The notes: a model not told the origin generated them from the letters alone. Positions 28,975-38,450 are shown, counted from the stretch's first letter. The stretch: 64,000 nt of DNA from Microcella frigidaquae (GCF_014200395.1 NZ_JACHBS010000001.1:248001-312000), one strand, 5' to 3'. Numbers and translations are program-made.

Positions 28975-30063
28975 ATGCGCATCCTCATCGACTGCCGCTA
29001 CGTGCGGTTCCCGCGCCACGACGGCATCAGCCGGTTCACCGCGAGCCTCGTGGATGCCCTCCGCCCACTGCTCGCCGACGGCGAGTCGCTCGAGCTCCTG
29101 ATCAGCGATGAGCGGCAGTTGTCGATGCTGCCGACCGGGCTGCCCTGGCACATCGTGAGCGGACCCACCAGCGCTCGCGAGCCGTTCGTCGCGCGCCAGG
29201 TCAACCGGCTCGCGCCGGACGTGGTGTTCAGCCCGATGCAGACGATGGGAGCGCTCGGGCGGCGCTACCCGCTCGTGCTCACCCTGCACGACCTCATCTA
29301 CTACGCGCACCCCACCCCGCCGCGCGACCTGCCCTGGCCGGTGCGCCTTGGCTGGCGGCTGTACCACCTGGCGTGGTGGCCGCAGCGGCTGCTGCTGAAC
29401 CGCGCCGACGCGGTCGTCACCGTGAGCGAGACCACCCGCGCGCTCATGCAGCAGCACCGGCTGACACGGCGGTCGATCACGGTCGTGCCGAACGCCGCCG
29501 ACCGGCCGGCGACCGTCGCGCCGCGCTCGCGCCCGGAGGGCATCGAGCTCGTCTACATGGGCTCGTTCATGCCGTACAAGGGCGTCGACACGCTCGTGGC
29601 GGCCTTGCACCACCTGCCGGGGGCGCGGCTGCACCTGCTGAGCCGCATCCGCCCCGCCGATCGCGCACGCTTCGAGGCGGCGGCCCCGGCCGGCGCGCTC
29701 GTCGTGCACGACGGCGTGAGCGACGACGAGTACGCCGCGCTGCTCGACGGTGCCATGGCACTCGTGAGCGCCTCGCGCGACGAGGGCTTCGGCATCCCGC
29801 TCGTCGAGGCGATGGGGCGCGGCACGCCCGTCGTCGTCAGCGACATCCCGATCTTCCGCGAGATCGGCGGCGAGACGGCGCTGTACGCGACGCCGGGGGA
29901 TGCCGAGGCCTTCGCCGCGAGCGTCACCGAGCTGCTGGCGGCGGGGGAGTGGGAGCGCCGCTCGGCCGCGGCCCCCGCCGAGGCGGCCCGGTTCGACTGG
30001 GGACGGTCGGCCGCCGTGCTGCTCGAGCTACTGCGCGAGCAGGCCGCGCTGGGACGCCGCTGA
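28975..30063 (+). CDS. GT4-family glycosyltransferase
   Basis: A 362-residue GT-B glycosyltransferase of the group 1 (GT4) family. The N-terminal ILIDCRYVRFPRHDGISRF, the central YMGSFMPYKGVDTLVAAL and the donor-site SRDEGFGIPLVEAMGRGTPVV are the family hallmarks. It is likely to act on a cell-surface glycan, lipid-linked sugar or glycoside. It follows the hydrolase by 16 bp on the same strand, so the two may be co-transcribed. Acceptor and donor are unknown. Confidence 0.87.
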   Translation: MRILIDCRYVRFPRHDGISRFTASLVDALRPLLADGESLELLISDERQLSMLPTGLPWHIVSGPTSAREPFVARQVNRLAPDVVFSPMQTMGALGRRYPLVLTLHDLIYYAHPTPPRDLPWPVRLGWRLYHLAWWPQRLLLNRADAVVTVSETTRALMQQHRLTRRSITVVPNAADRPATVAPRSRPEGIELVYMGSFMPYKGVDTLVAALHHLPGARLHLLSRIRPADRARFEAAAPAGALVVHDGVSDDEYAALLDGAMALVSASRDEGFGIPLVEAMGRGTPVVVSDIPIFREIGGETALYATPGDAEAFAASVTELLAAGEWERRSAAAPAEAARFDWGRSAAVLLELLREQAALGRR

Positions 30064-30065
30064 GC

Positions 30066-30091
30066 TCGTCCGGTATCCGCGCGCCGGACGA
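30066..30091. terminator. Hairpin between the convergent GT4 gene and ybaK
   Basis: TCGTCCGG (30066-30073) pairs perfectly with CCGGACGA (30084-30091) around a 10-nt loop, just after the GT4 stop. There is no T-run. It is plausible as a terminator for either gene. Confidence 0.5.
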
Positions 30092-30132
30092 CACTCGTGA
30101 ATCCACGGAACGCGGGGATCCCGCGCGAGGTG

Positions 30133-30609
30133 CTAGCGGGTGCCGATGTCGGCGAGCTCGCCGCCCGTCCACGCAACGAGCTGCTGCGGGCTCGCCGGGA
30201 ACACGTCGTAGGCGCTGCCCGCCGCCGACCAGACCGTGTCGAAGCGCAGCAGGTCGCGGTCGATCACCGTGCGCACGGGGGCGGGATGCCCGAGCGGCGG
30301 CACCCCTCCGATCGAGTAGCCCGTCGCGGCCTTGACGGTCGTCGCGTCGGCCTTCTCGATGCGCCCGCCGAGCACCGCGGCAAGGGCGTCGAGATCGGCG
30401 CGGTTGCCGCCGCAGACGAGAGCGAGAACGGGCTCGCGGCGGTCGTCGTCGTGCACGACGACGAAGACGAGCGACTTGACGATCGCGCCGACCTCCACAC
30501 CGACCGCGGCGGCAGCCTCAGCGGCCGTGTGGGTCGAGTCGGGCATCCGTTGCGGAGTGATCGGCAGGTGCGCGGTCGCCTGCAGGAAGCGCTCGGGGCC
30601 GGACGCCAT
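30133..30609 (-). CDS. YbaK/EbsC family protein
   Basis: A 158-residue single-domain protein of the YbaK/ProX family, which usually deacylates mischarged tRNA such as Cys-tRNA(Pro). Typical segments are VGAIVKSLVF with the conserved lysine, LVCGGNRAD and GYSIGGVPPLGH. Its ATG overlaps the stop of the upstream phosphatase gene by 1 nt (TGATG), so they are coupled. The actual tRNA substrate cannot be told from sequence. Confidence 0.87.
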   Translation of the reverse strand: MASGPERFLQATAHLPITPQRMPDSTHTAAEAAAAVGVEVGAIVKSLVFVVVHDDDRREPVLALVCGGNRADLDALAAVLGGRIEKADATTVKAATGYSIGGVPPLGHPAPVRTVIDRDLLRFDTVWSAAGSAYDVFPASPQQLVAWTGGELADIGTR

Positions 30610-31244
30610 CAGCGGGCCTCCCGCTCGCGCTCGGCGAGACGGTTCTGCTGCTCGAAGTCGTCGGTGTACGGGAAGATCGAGCGCTCGTCGATCGGGTCGT
30701 CGAAGGCGACGAGCTCGAGCGAGCCGTCGGCGTGCCGGAAGGAGTGCACCGAGCCGTTCGTGATCGGCTCCCGGTGCTGTCCGGGCGCGACCGTCTCGAG
30801 CACGCTGCGGATGACGCCACCGTGGGCGACGACGATCACCGCCTCGCCGGGGTGCCGGGCGGCGAGGTCGTGCAGCGCCGCGACGACCCGCTCGGCGACG
30901 GCCTCGCGCGGCTCGCGCCCCGGCACGTCGGCGCCATCGGGAAAGAGCGCGTCAATCTCGGGGCCGGTGAGCCCCTCGGCCTCACCGTAGTCGCGCTCGG
31001 CGAGCCGCGCCTCCAGCTCGGGCTCGCCGAGGCCGACCGCCTCGCCGATCAACCGGGCCGTTTCGGCCGCCCGCGACAGGGGAGAGGCGACGAGGGCCGT
31101 CCAGCGCCGGTCGGCGAGGAGCGCGCCCGTGGCCCGCGCCTGCTCGCGGCCGAGGTCGTTCAGCGGGATGTCGGTCGAACCCTGGATGCGCCGCTCGCGG
31201 TTCCAGTCGGTCTCGCCGTGGCGCACGAGCGCGAACACCGTCAT
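30609..31244 (-). CDS. Histidine phosphatase family protein (phosphoglycerate-mutase-like)
   Basis: A 211-residue protein with the branch-1 histidine phosphatase motif LVRHGETDWNRERRIQGS (catalytic His9), RDYGEAEGL and the second histidine in VAHGGV. Substrates vary widely within the family and none is implied here. The start at ATG 31244 was chosen for the family's beginning; the longer open frame upstream is unconserved. It lies 37 bp downstream of the sirtuin gene and is coupled to ybaK. Confidence 0.88.
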   Translation of the reverse strand: MTVFALVRHGETDWNRERRIQGSTDIPLNDLGREQARATGALLADRRWTALVASPLSRAAETARLIGEAVGLGEPELEARLAERDYGEAEGLTGPEIDALFPDGADVPGREPREAVAERVVAALHDLAARHPGEAVIVVAHGGVIRSVLETVAPGQHREPITNGSVHSFRHADGSLELVAFDDPIDERSIFPYTDDFEQQNRLAEREREAR

Positions 31245-31281
31245 GAGCAGTCCTTCCGCCGGCCCCGGCGGTCGGGGTCGA

Positions 31282-32133
31282 TCAGGCCGACAGTGCGTCG
31301 CGCAGAGCGGCGAGCGTCTCGGTCGTGCCTGCCTCGATCTTAAGGGCGGCGCGGGAGTCTGCCTTCGTCTCACCGCGGTTGACGATGATCGTCGGGATGC
31401 GCTTCTTCGCCGCCTGGCCGACGAGGCGGATGCCCGAGTTCACGACGAGGGACGACCCGAGTACGAGCAGCGCGTCCGAGCGGGCCACGATGCCGCGGGC
31501 CTCCTCGAACTTGACGGGCGGCACGAACTCGCCGAAGAAGACGATGTCGGGCTTGAGGGTTCCGCCGCAGACCGAGCACTCGGGCACGGCGAACCGCGAG
31601 ACGTCGGCGACCTCGGCATCGCCATCCGGATTCATGGTCGCGTCGGCGTCGCTCAGCCACGGGTTCAGCGCGGTGATGCGCTCGGCGATCGCTCCGCGGT
31701 CGAAGGTCTGCCCGCAGTGCAGGCACGTGACGCGGTCCATGCTGCCGTGCAGGTCGACGACGCGCCGACTGCCGGCGCGGATGTGCAGGCCGTCGACGTT
31801 CTGCGTGACGACTCCGGTGACGATGCCGCTCGCCTCGAGCTCGGCGAGCGTCACGTGCCCGGCGTTCGGGCGGGAGGCGGCGAACCGGCTCCAGCCGAGA
31901 TGGCTGCCAGCCCAGTAGCGCTTCCGGTACGGCTCGTCGGCGAGGAACTGGCTGTACGTCATGGGCGTGCGCACGGGCGCCCCCACACCGCGGTAGTCGG
32001 GAATGCCCGAGTCGGTGCTCACGCCGGCCCCGGTCAGCACGGCGATACGACGACCGCGCAGCAGCTCGACGGCCTGATCCACCGCGGCGCGCGCCGTGGC
32101 ATCCAGCTCGACGAGCGGTGCGGCGATCGACAT
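31282..32133 (-). CDS. Sir2-family NAD-dependent protein deacetylase
   Basis: A 283-residue sirtuin. It shows the NAD-binding GAGVSTDSGIPDYRG (35-49), QNVDGLH (111-117), catalytic His129 in DLHGS, and a zinc module with C137/C140 and C186/C189. An insertion rich in Asp and Asn (about 156-180) lies inside the zinc module, as in some actinobacterial sirtuins. It removes acyl groups from lysines. The ATG at 32133 has GGAGG upstream. It heads the Sir2-phosphatase-YbaK operon. Confidence 0.92.
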   Translation of the reverse strand: MSIAAPLVELDATARAAVDQAVELLRGRRIAVLTGAGVSTDSGIPDYRGVGAPVRTPMTYSQFLADEPYRKRYWAGSHLGWSRFAASRPNAGHVTLAELEASGIVTGVVTQNVDGLHIRAGSRRVVDLHGSMDRVTCLHCGQTFDRGAIAERITALNPWLSDADATMNPDGDAEVADVSRFAVPECSVCGGTLKPDIVFFGEFVPPVKFEEARGIVARSDALLVLGSSLVVNSGIRLVGQAAKKRIPTIIVNRGETKADSRAALKIEAGTTETLAALRDALSA

Positions 32134-32158
32134 GAGGCCTCCGGTGGTTCCCTCTCGC

Positions 32159-32188
32159 AGACTAGAACGCCCGGGTTTCGGATATGTT
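32159..32188. promoter_or_regulatory. Divergent promoters between the sirtuin and SpoU genes
   Basis: Minus-strand TAGTCT (32164-32159) lies 25 nt before the sirtuin ATG, which also has a GGAGG ribosome site. Plus-strand TATGTT (32183-32188) lies about 52 nt before the methyltransferase ATG. The 107-bp gap probably carries both promoters. Confidence 0.4.
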
Positions 32189-32240
32189 TCCGGGGGCTGG
32201 AAGCGCGACCCGCGTTCCGCCGAGCACGAGACGAGCATCC

Positions 32241-33047
32241 ATGCGCATCGCCCCCATCACGAGCCTCGACGAGCCGGCCCTCGCCGACTACGCGCGCCTC
32301 ACCGACGTCGCCCTGCGGCGCGTCACCGAGCCGGAGGGCGGGCTCTACATCGCCGAGTCGCTCACGGTCATCGAGCGGGCGCTGCGGGCCGGCCACGAAC
32401 CCCGCTCGGTGCTGACGAGCGAGCGCTGGCTGCCCGAGCTCGAGGCGCTGCTCGGTGATCACGATGTCACCGTGCACGTCGGCTCGGCGGGTGTGCTGGA
32501 GGAGCTCACCGGCTTCCATCTGCATCGCGGCGCCCTGGCGAGCATGCACCGGCCGCCGCTGACCCCGGTCGCCGAGCTGCTGCGGGATGCCCGCCGCGTG
32601 GTCATCGTCGAGGACGTCGTCGACCACACCAACGTCGGTGCGATATTCCGCTCCGTCGCAGGGCTGGGGGCGGATGCGGTGCTCGTGACCCCGCGCTGCG
32701 CCGACCCGCTCTACCGGCGCAGCGTGCGCGTCTCGATGGGCACCGTGCTGCAGGTGCCCTGGACCCGGCTGCCCGAGTGGAACGACGCCGTGCCGCTGCT
32801 GCACGCGGCGGGTTTCACCATCGCCGCGCTCGCCCTCGCCGACAACGCGGTCGGCCTGCGTGAGTTCGCCGCGACCTCGCCCGAGCGCGTCGCCGTCGTC
32901 GTGGGCACCGAGGGCGACGGGCTCAGCCGGGCCGCTCTCGCCGCAGCCGACGCCGTCGTGACGATCCCGATGGCGCACGGCGTCGACTCGCTCAACGTCG
33001 CCGCGGCGACCGCCGTGGCGCTCTACGCGCTGCAAGCGCGACCATAG
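32241..33047 (+). CDS. TrmH/SpoU-family RNA 2'-O-methyltransferase
   Basis: A 268-residue SPOUT methyltransferase with an N-terminal substrate-binding domain. Motif 1 is NVGAIFRSVAGLGADAVL, motif 2 is VVVGTEGDGLS and motif 3 is IPMAHGVDSLNVAAATAVAL, forming the knotted SAM site. Members methylate rRNA or tRNA ribose; the target here is unknown. The ATG at 32241 was selected over an upstream open frame because motif spacing and length fit the family. Confidence 0.9.
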   Translation: MRIAPITSLDEPALADYARLTDVALRRVTEPEGGLYIAESLTVIERALRAGHEPRSVLTSERWLPELEALLGDHDVTVHVGSAGVLEELTGFHLHRGALASMHRPPLTPVAELLRDARRVVIVEDVVDHTNVGAIFRSVAGLGADAVLVTPRCADPLYRRSVRVSMGTVLQVPWTRLPEWNDAVPLLHAAGFTIAALALADNAVGLREFAATSPERVAVVVGTEGDGLSRAALAAADAVVTIPMAHGVDSLNVAAATAVALYALQARP

Positions 33048-33079
33048 GCGCCGTGCGCTGCAGGCCGCGCGCCGCGCGA

Positions 33080-33107
33080 GGAGCGGCGCGCACGGAGCGG
33101 CGCGCAC
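33080..33107. repeat. Tandem 14-bp repeat in a convergent gap
   Basis: Two exact copies of GGAGCGGCGCGCAC lie end to end between the SpoU methyltransferase and the GH36 gene. The sequence CGGCGCGC in each copy can pair with GCGCGCCG at 33067-33074, so either copy could form a terminator-like hairpin. Confidence 0.6.
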
Positions 33108-33113
33108 GACAGC

Positions 33114-35207
33114 TCAGTCGACGGCGACCGCGTGCAGCACGAGCGCCTGCTCAGGCCCGAGAAGCGGCACGGGCAGGCCGAGCTCGGCGAGCAGCGCACC
33201 CGGGATCGTCGTGCCGCCGGCGGCGAGCCACGCCGGGGGAGCATCCTGCACCGCGTGCGGGGGCGCGCCGAGCGTGACCGGCTCGATGCGGTAGTGGCGC
33301 GCAGGGTCGAGGCCCGGCAGGCGCAGGGGTGCCGGGAGCGCGACGGCCGCCGTTGCGAGGGTGGCGAGCGCGATCAGCGCCTCGCCGCCGTCGGGCGCGA
33401 CGAGCGCGTGCACCACGCGGTCGTCAGTCGCCTCGTCGGTGCGCACCGTGCGGCCGGTCGTCAGCAGAGGGCGGAACCGCTTGACCGTGGTCACCCACTC
33501 GCGCAGCACCGCGCGGTCGTCGTCCGACGCCGCAGTGATGTCCCACTCGATGCCGGCGCTGCCGAACAGCGCCGTGGCGAGCCGGAAGGACAGGTCGTGG
33601 CGGCGCCCGGTGATGTGCGCGCGCGGGGCGCCCACGTGCCCGCCGAGCAGCTCGGGGGGCATCAGCAGGCCGCTGTAGCGCTGGATGCGCTGGCGATCGA
33701 GGGCATCGTTGGTGTCGCTGGTCCAGAACCGGTGCACGCGGCGCGCGATGCCGAGGTCGACGCGGGCGCCGCCGGAGGCGCAGCTCTCGATCGCGACGTG
33801 CGGGTGCCGGGCGCGCAGGTCGTCGATGAGCGCGTAGACGGCGCGGGTGTGCGCGGCGGCACTGCCAGCGTGCTGATCACGGTTGTGGTCCCACTTGAGG
33901 AAGGCGATCGGGTACTCGTCGAGCAGCGCGTCGAGCGCCGCGAGCACGTGCGCGCGGGCGGCGGGGATCGTCAGGTCGAGCGTGTGCTGGAACCGCCACG
34001 ACGGGGGATGGTGCGCCTCCGCGCCGGTCTCCGTGTCGGCCTCGGCCAGCATCCATTCAGGATGCTCGCGCGCCAGCCGCGAATCAGGACTGACCATCTC
34101 GGGCTCGACCCACAGCCCGAACTCCATGCCGCGCGCGATGACGGCGTCGGCGAGCGGATGCAGCCCCTCCGGCCAGCGTTCGGGGTCCACCGTCCAGTCG
34201 CCGAGCGCCCGGCGGTCATCGGTGCGACCGTGGAACCAGCCATCGTCGAGCACGAAGCGCTCGATGCCGAGGTCCGCCGCGGCCTCCACGAGCGGCAACA
34301 GGCGGTCGAGGTCGTGGTCGAAGTACACCGCCTCCCAGGTATTGAGCACGACCGGCCGGTGAGTGGAGGGGCTGAGGGCGCGCACGAAGGGGTGCAGCCG
34401 GTCGCTGACGCCATCGAGCCCGCGATCCGACCACGCCAGCACGGCCTCGGGCGCGGTGTACAGCTCACCCGGCGCCAGCACGATCTCACCCGGCTCGAGC
34501 AGCTCGGCGGCGAGCAGCCGGCGGTGGCCGGTCGGCAGCGCCTCGACCCCGGTGCTGCTGTTGCCGCTGAAGGCGTGGTGCAGCGCCCACACTTCGCCGG
34601 AGCGGAAACCGAAACCCGGCGTGCCGACCACGGTGAGGTAGGGCGCGTCGTGGCCGGGGCGGCCGCGACGCTGCTCGCGCAGGTGGAGGCCGTCGCGCAC
34701 GGCTCCGCGCTGCGGGCGCCGTTCGGAGGCCCAGAGACCCGTGAAGTCGAGCAGCTCGTCGGCCCGGGCGGGCACGGGCACGGCGACCGCGAGGCGGTGC
34801 AGGTCGACGCCCTCGGGGGCTTCGGCGCGGGCATCCCACCCGATGGTCAGCACGCCCTCGGGCGACAGGGCCGCACGCCAGGTGAGCGCGAGCAGGGGGC
34901 CGTGGTCGTCGGCCGCCGCGAGCTCGACCGTGATCGCCGTGGCGTCGTGCGTGAGGCCGGTGCGACGGATGCGGAGCGGCAGCCGCGCGAGGGGAGCACC
35001 CGCCCGCCGCGCCACGAGCACGGGCGAGCCGCTGAAGCCCTCCGCGGCGGAGGCCAGCAGGCTCGGCGAGAGCGGTACGTCGGGTGAGCTGGGGGCGATG
35101 GCGCGACCGGCGTCGGCCACGGCGCTGAGGGATTCCGGCTCCACCGCCCCGAGATCGGAGCCCCAGTGGAGGAGCCGTGGCACGGCCGTGCCGCGGGCGT
35201 CGAGCAC
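33114..35207 (-). CDS. GH36 alpha-galactosidase
   Basis: A cytosolic retaining glycosidase of 697 residues from the GTG at 35207. It contains LLHWG near the N-terminus, LDDGWFHGR, the nucleophile Asp440 in FLKWDHNRD, SCASGGARVD and acid/base Asp498 in WTSDTND. It releases terminal alpha-galactosyl units. Family-like sequence continues upstream of the GTG for 13 codons (reading IPLLHIRAAGVSL) with no ATG, GTG or TTG. An ATT at 35246 follows AAGGAG by 5 nt, so translation may really begin there. It is the last gene of the galactoside operon. Confidence 0.9.
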   Translation of the reverse strand: MLDARGTAVPRLLHWGSDLGAVEPESLSAVADAGRAIAPSSPDVPLSPSLLASAAEGFSGSPVLVARRAGAPLARLPLRIRRTGLTHDATAITVELAAADDHGPLLALTWRAALSPEGVLTIGWDARAEAPEGVDLHRLAVAVPVPARADELLDFTGLWASERRPQRGAVRDGLHLREQRRGRPGHDAPYLTVVGTPGFGFRSGEVWALHHAFSGNSSTGVEALPTGHRRLLAAELLEPGEIVLAPGELYTAPEAVLAWSDRGLDGVSDRLHPFVRALSPSTHRPVVLNTWEAVYFDHDLDRLLPLVEAAADLGIERFVLDDGWFHGRTDDRRALGDWTVDPERWPEGLHPLADAVIARGMEFGLWVEPEMVSPDSRLAREHPEWMLAEADTETGAEAHHPPSWRFQHTLDLTIPAARAHVLAALDALLDEYPIAFLKWDHNRDQHAGSAAAHTRAVYALIDDLRARHPHVAIESCASGGARVDLGIARRVHRFWTSDTNDALDRQRIQRYSGLLMPPELLGGHVGAPRAHITGRRHDLSFRLATALFGSAGIEWDITAASDDDRAVLREWVTTVKRFRPLLTTGRTVRTDEATDDRVVHALVAPDGGEALIALATLATAAVALPAPLRLPGLDPARHYRIEPVTLGAPPHAVQDAPPAWLAAGGTTIPGALLAELGLPVPLLGPEQALVLHAVAVD

Positions 35208-35248
35208 GAGGCTGACACCCGCGGCACGGATGTGGAGAAGCGGAATAC

Positions 35249-36577
35249 CTACTCCTTGACGGGGATCGACGCCGCCTTGAGGGCCGCGATCGTGGAGGCC
35301 TGACCAGCGGTCAGCGCGTCCAGAAGCGTACCGTTGCCGGACACGGCAGCGGAGAACCCGTCAGCGACATCGTTGTAGACCTGCGTCATCGTCGGGCCCC
35401 AGGTGAAGTTGGGGTCGACGTTGTTGCCAGCCTCGGCGAACACCTCGTAGATGTTCTGGCCGCCGTAGAACTCCAGGCCCTCGCCGAAGGCCGGCAGGCT
35501 GCCGCCCTCGATGGTCGCCGGGTAGATGTTGGCGGTGCGGTTCATCGCGGTGAGCGCGTCAGCGTCGGTGTTCAGCCACAGGGCGAACTGAGCCGCCTCG
35601 TAGGGGTGGTCCGAGCCCTTGAGCACCGCGGTGGTCGAGCCACCCCAGTTGCCCGCAGCGCTCGCGCCGGCCTCCCACTGCGGCATCGGGGCGACAGCCC
35701 AGTTGCCGGCGGTGTCGGGCGCGCCGCTCGCGATGGTGTTGGCGCCCCAGACGGCCGAGACCCAGGTCCAGATCTCGCTCGAGTTGTAGGCCGCGTTCCA
35801 CTCGTCGGTCCACGGCGGGTAGACGGCGACGAGGTCGTTGTCGATCAGACCCTGCCAGTACTCGGCGACCTGCGTGGTCTCCGGGCCGGTCAGGTTGACG
35901 CTCCAGCCGTCGGCGTCGTTCGAGAACCACTGCCCGCCGGTCTGCCACACCAGGCCCGCGAAGGCGTTGATGTCGCTCTGCGAGAAGTTGTTGATGTAGC
36001 CGCCGAGCTCACGGATCTGCGCGGCAGCGGCCTCGTACTCCTCCCACGTGGTGGGAACGGCGATGCCGTTCTCCTCGAACAGGTCGGCGCGGTAGAACAT
36101 GGCCATGGGGCCGGTGTCCTGCGGGATCGCGTAGACCGCGTTCTCCTCGCCGAAGGTCACCTGGCTCCAGGTCCAGGGCACGAAGAGCTCCTCAGCCTCG
36201 AGGATGCCCTCGCAGGCCGCGATGTTCTCGAGGCCGTCCTGGACGCGGAAGTTCGGCATGGCGTCGAACTCGATCTGACCCAGGTCGGGCGCGTTGCCGG
36301 CCGCGAGCTGGTTGAAGAAGTTCTGGTAGGTGCCGCCGTTGCCGTTCGGGCCGGTCTGCACCTCGACCTGGATGTCGGGGTTCTCCTCATTCCAGATCGC
36401 CACGGCCTCCTCGACGCCGGGCAGCCAGCTCGTGAAGGTGAGGGTGACGGGACCGTCGGAGGGGGCGCAGTCGCCGCCCGCCGCGGGGCCCTCGGGGGCC
36501 GCGGTCGAGCAGGCCGTCAGCGCAAGCGCGGAGATGGCCGCGATGGCCCCCACGCGTGCGACGCGAGTGATCGCCAT
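35249..36577 (-). CDS. Sugar ABC transporter substrate-binding lipoprotein
   Basis: A 442-residue extracellular binding protein of the oligosaccharide class (family 1). The N-terminus has a lipoprotein signal peptide with lipobox L-T-A-C (20-23), and the mature part follows the MalE-like pattern (LTFTSWLPGVEEAVAIWNEE). It delivers sugar to the two permeases encoded just upstream. The ATG follows AAGGAA. No ATPase gene is present, so it probably uses a shared MsiK-type ATPase encoded elsewhere, as is common in actinobacteria. Confidence 0.93.
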   Translation of the reverse strand: MAITRVARVGAIAAISALALTACSTAAPEGPAAGGDCAPSDGPVTLTFTSWLPGVEEAVAIWNEENPDIQVEVQTGPNGNGGTYQNFFNQLAAGNAPDLGQIEFDAMPNFRVQDGLENIAACEGILEAEELFVPWTWSQVTFGEENAVYAIPQDTGPMAMFYRADLFEENGIAVPTTWEEYEAAAAQIRELGGYINNFSQSDINAFAGLVWQTGGQWFSNDADGWSVNLTGPETTQVAEYWQGLIDNDLVAVYPPWTDEWNAAYNSSEIWTWVSAVWGANTIASGAPDTAGNWAVAPMPQWEAGASAAGNWGGSTTAVLKGSDHPYEAAQFALWLNTDADALTAMNRTANIYPATIEGGSLPAFGEGLEFYGGQNIYEVFAEAGNNVDPNFTWGPTMTQVYNDVADGFSAAVSGNGTLLDALTAGQASTIAALKAASIPVKE

Positions 36578-36645
36578 GCTGTGTTCCTTTCGATTGGTGG
36601 TGGTGCTCCACTCGGCCGTCGGGCGGTCGAGGGTCTGTCGGCGGC

Positions 36646-37557
36646 TCACTTGAGACCGCCGTTCGCCAACCCCGACTGCCAGAACCGCTGCAGTGCGAGG
36701 AAGGTGACGATGAGGGGGATGATCGACAGCAGCGAGCCGATGACGACGAGCGCGCGGATGTCGGGGATCTGGCTCACCTGGGTGTTCCAGACATAGAGGC
36801 CGAGCGTGACGGGGAATAGGCCCTCGTCGCGCAGCATGATCAGCGGCAGGAAGAAGTTGTTCCAGATCGCGACGAACTGGAACAGGAAGATCGTCACGAG
36901 GGCCGGTGCCATCAGCCGCGTCGCCACGGTGAAGAAGGTGCGCACCTCGCCCGCGCCGTCGATGCGGGCGGCCTCGATGATCTCATCGGGCACGCTCGCG
37001 GCCGCGTAGATGCGCGACAGGTACACGCCGAAGGGGCTCACCAGGCTGGGCAGCAGCACGGCCCAGATGGTGTTCGTCGCGCCCGCCTGGCTGAACAGCA
37101 GGAACAGCGGGAGCGCGAGCGCCGTCGCCGGCACCAGGATGCCCCCGAGGATGACGTTGAAGAAGGTCTCGCGGCCGCGGAAGGAGTACTTCGCGATCGC
37201 GTAGCCGGCCATCGCGGCGATGAGTGTCGCCAGGGCCGCACCCACGCCGGCGTAGAGCGCGCTGTTCGCAAGCCACTGCAGGAAGACGCCATCGCGGTAC
37301 TGGATGAGCGCGGCGATGTTGTCGAAGAGGGCGAAGTCGGAGAACCACAGCGGGTTGGTGGTCGTGAACTCCTGCCGCGTCTTCGTCGACGCCACGAACA
37401 GCCACCACAGCGGCGTCAGGAAGTACAGCGTGGCGACGATCATGACGGCCATCGCGACCGCGCGGGAGATCGCGCTCTCGCGGATGCCGCCGTCACGGGA
37501 GGGCTTCACGCGGGCTCCCTGCGTGCGCAGGGCCCGAGTCTCGGTCGTAACGGTCAT
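36646..37557 (-). CDS. Sugar ABC transporter permease (MalG type)
   Basis: A 303-residue membrane protein with six predicted helices. The EAA loop is EIIEAARIDGAGEVRTFFTV, the docking site for the ATPase. It pairs with the MalF-type permease encoded upstream, whose stop overlaps this ATG by 4 bp (ATGA, 37554-37557). Together with the binding protein it forms an importer, likely for galactosides judging by the flanking GH42 and GH36 genes. Confidence 0.93.
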   Translation of the reverse strand: MTVTTETRALRTQGARVKPSRDGGIRESAISRAVAMAVMIVATLYFLTPLWWLFVASTKTRQEFTTTNPLWFSDFALFDNIAALIQYRDGVFLQWLANSALYAGVGAALATLIAAMAGYAIAKYSFRGRETFFNVILGGILVPATALALPLFLLFSQAGATNTIWAVLLPSLVSPFGVYLSRIYAAASVPDEIIEAARIDGAGEVRTFFTVATRLMAPALVTIFLFQFVAIWNNFFLPLIMLRDEGLFPVTLGLYVWNTQVSQIPDIRALVVIGSLLSIIPLIVTFLALQRFWQSGLANGGLK

Positions 37558-38450
37558 GACGTGGCCCTCCGCTGGGTGAGCTTGAGCACGGTGAACGAGA
37601 GGATGAACGTCGCCAGCGCGAGCACCACCGACATGGCCGCCGCGAGGCTGATGTTCGGAATCGACGCGGTCGAGTAGATCGTCAGGTTCGGCGTGAACGT
37701 GCTCGTCACCGCCGAGGAGAAGCTCTGGAAGACCTGCGGCTCGGCGAGCAGCTGCAGCGTGCCGATGATCGAGAAGATGCCGGTCAGCACAAGGGCCGGC
37801 ACCACGAGCGGGATCTTGATCGCCCACGCGATGCGGAACTGCCCGGCCCCGTCGAGGCGAGCGGCCTCGTAGATCTCCTGGGGGATCGACAGGAGCGCCG
37901 AGTAGATGATGAGCATGTTGTAGCCCACGTAGACCCAGGTGACCACGTTGGCGATCGACCAGAGCACCGTCTCCGCCGAGAGGAGATCGACGTTCGAGGT
38001 CACCGCGGTGAACGGCGACAGGTTCGGCGAGTACAGGAAGCCCCACATGATCGCGGCGATGACCGCGGGCACCGCATACGGCGCGAAGAACGCCAGGCGG
38101 AAGAACTTCGTGCCGCGCACGAGGGGCGAGTCGAGCAGCAGGGCCAGGATCAGCGCGAGCCCGAGCATGATCGGCACCTGCACGACCCCGAACAGCAGCA
38201 CGCGCCCGATCGAGGCCCAGAACGGCTCGTTCTGGAAGACCTGGATGTACTGGGTGAGGCCGCCGAAGACCTGCACGGCCGGTCCGAAGGTGCCCTCGCG
38301 CTCGACCGTCAGCAGCGACTGGTAGACCGCGTACAGGATCGGGACGAGATAGAACAGCGTGAACAGCACGGCGAACGGCACGAGGAAGACCGCGAGGGCT
38401 CCCCGATGCCGGACCGCGCGCGACGGCCTGACGGCGTTGTCAACGGCCAT
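37554..38450 (-). CDS. Sugar ABC transporter permease (MalF type)
   Basis: A 298-residue membrane protein with six helices and the EAA motif EIYEAARLDGAGQFRIAWAI. It is the partner of the MalG-type permease. The ATG has GGAAGGAGCG upstream and lies inside the last codons of the beta-galactosidase gene, giving an 11-bp overlap. This shows that the enzyme and transporter are on one transcript. Confidence 0.93.
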   Translation of the reverse strand: MAVDNAVRPSRAVRHRGALAVFLVPFAVLFTLFYLVPILYAVYQSLLTVEREGTFGPAVQVFGGLTQYIQVFQNEPFWASIGRVLLFGVVQVPIMLGLALILALLLDSPLVRGTKFFRLAFFAPYAVPAVIAAIMWGFLYSPNLSPFTAVTSNVDLLSAETVLWSIANVVTWVYVGYNMLIIYSALLSIPQEIYEAARLDGAGQFRIAWAIKIPLVVPALVLTGIFSIIGTLQLLAEPQVFQSFSSAVTSTFTPNLTIYSTASIPNISLAAAMSVVLALATFILSFTVLKLTQRRATS

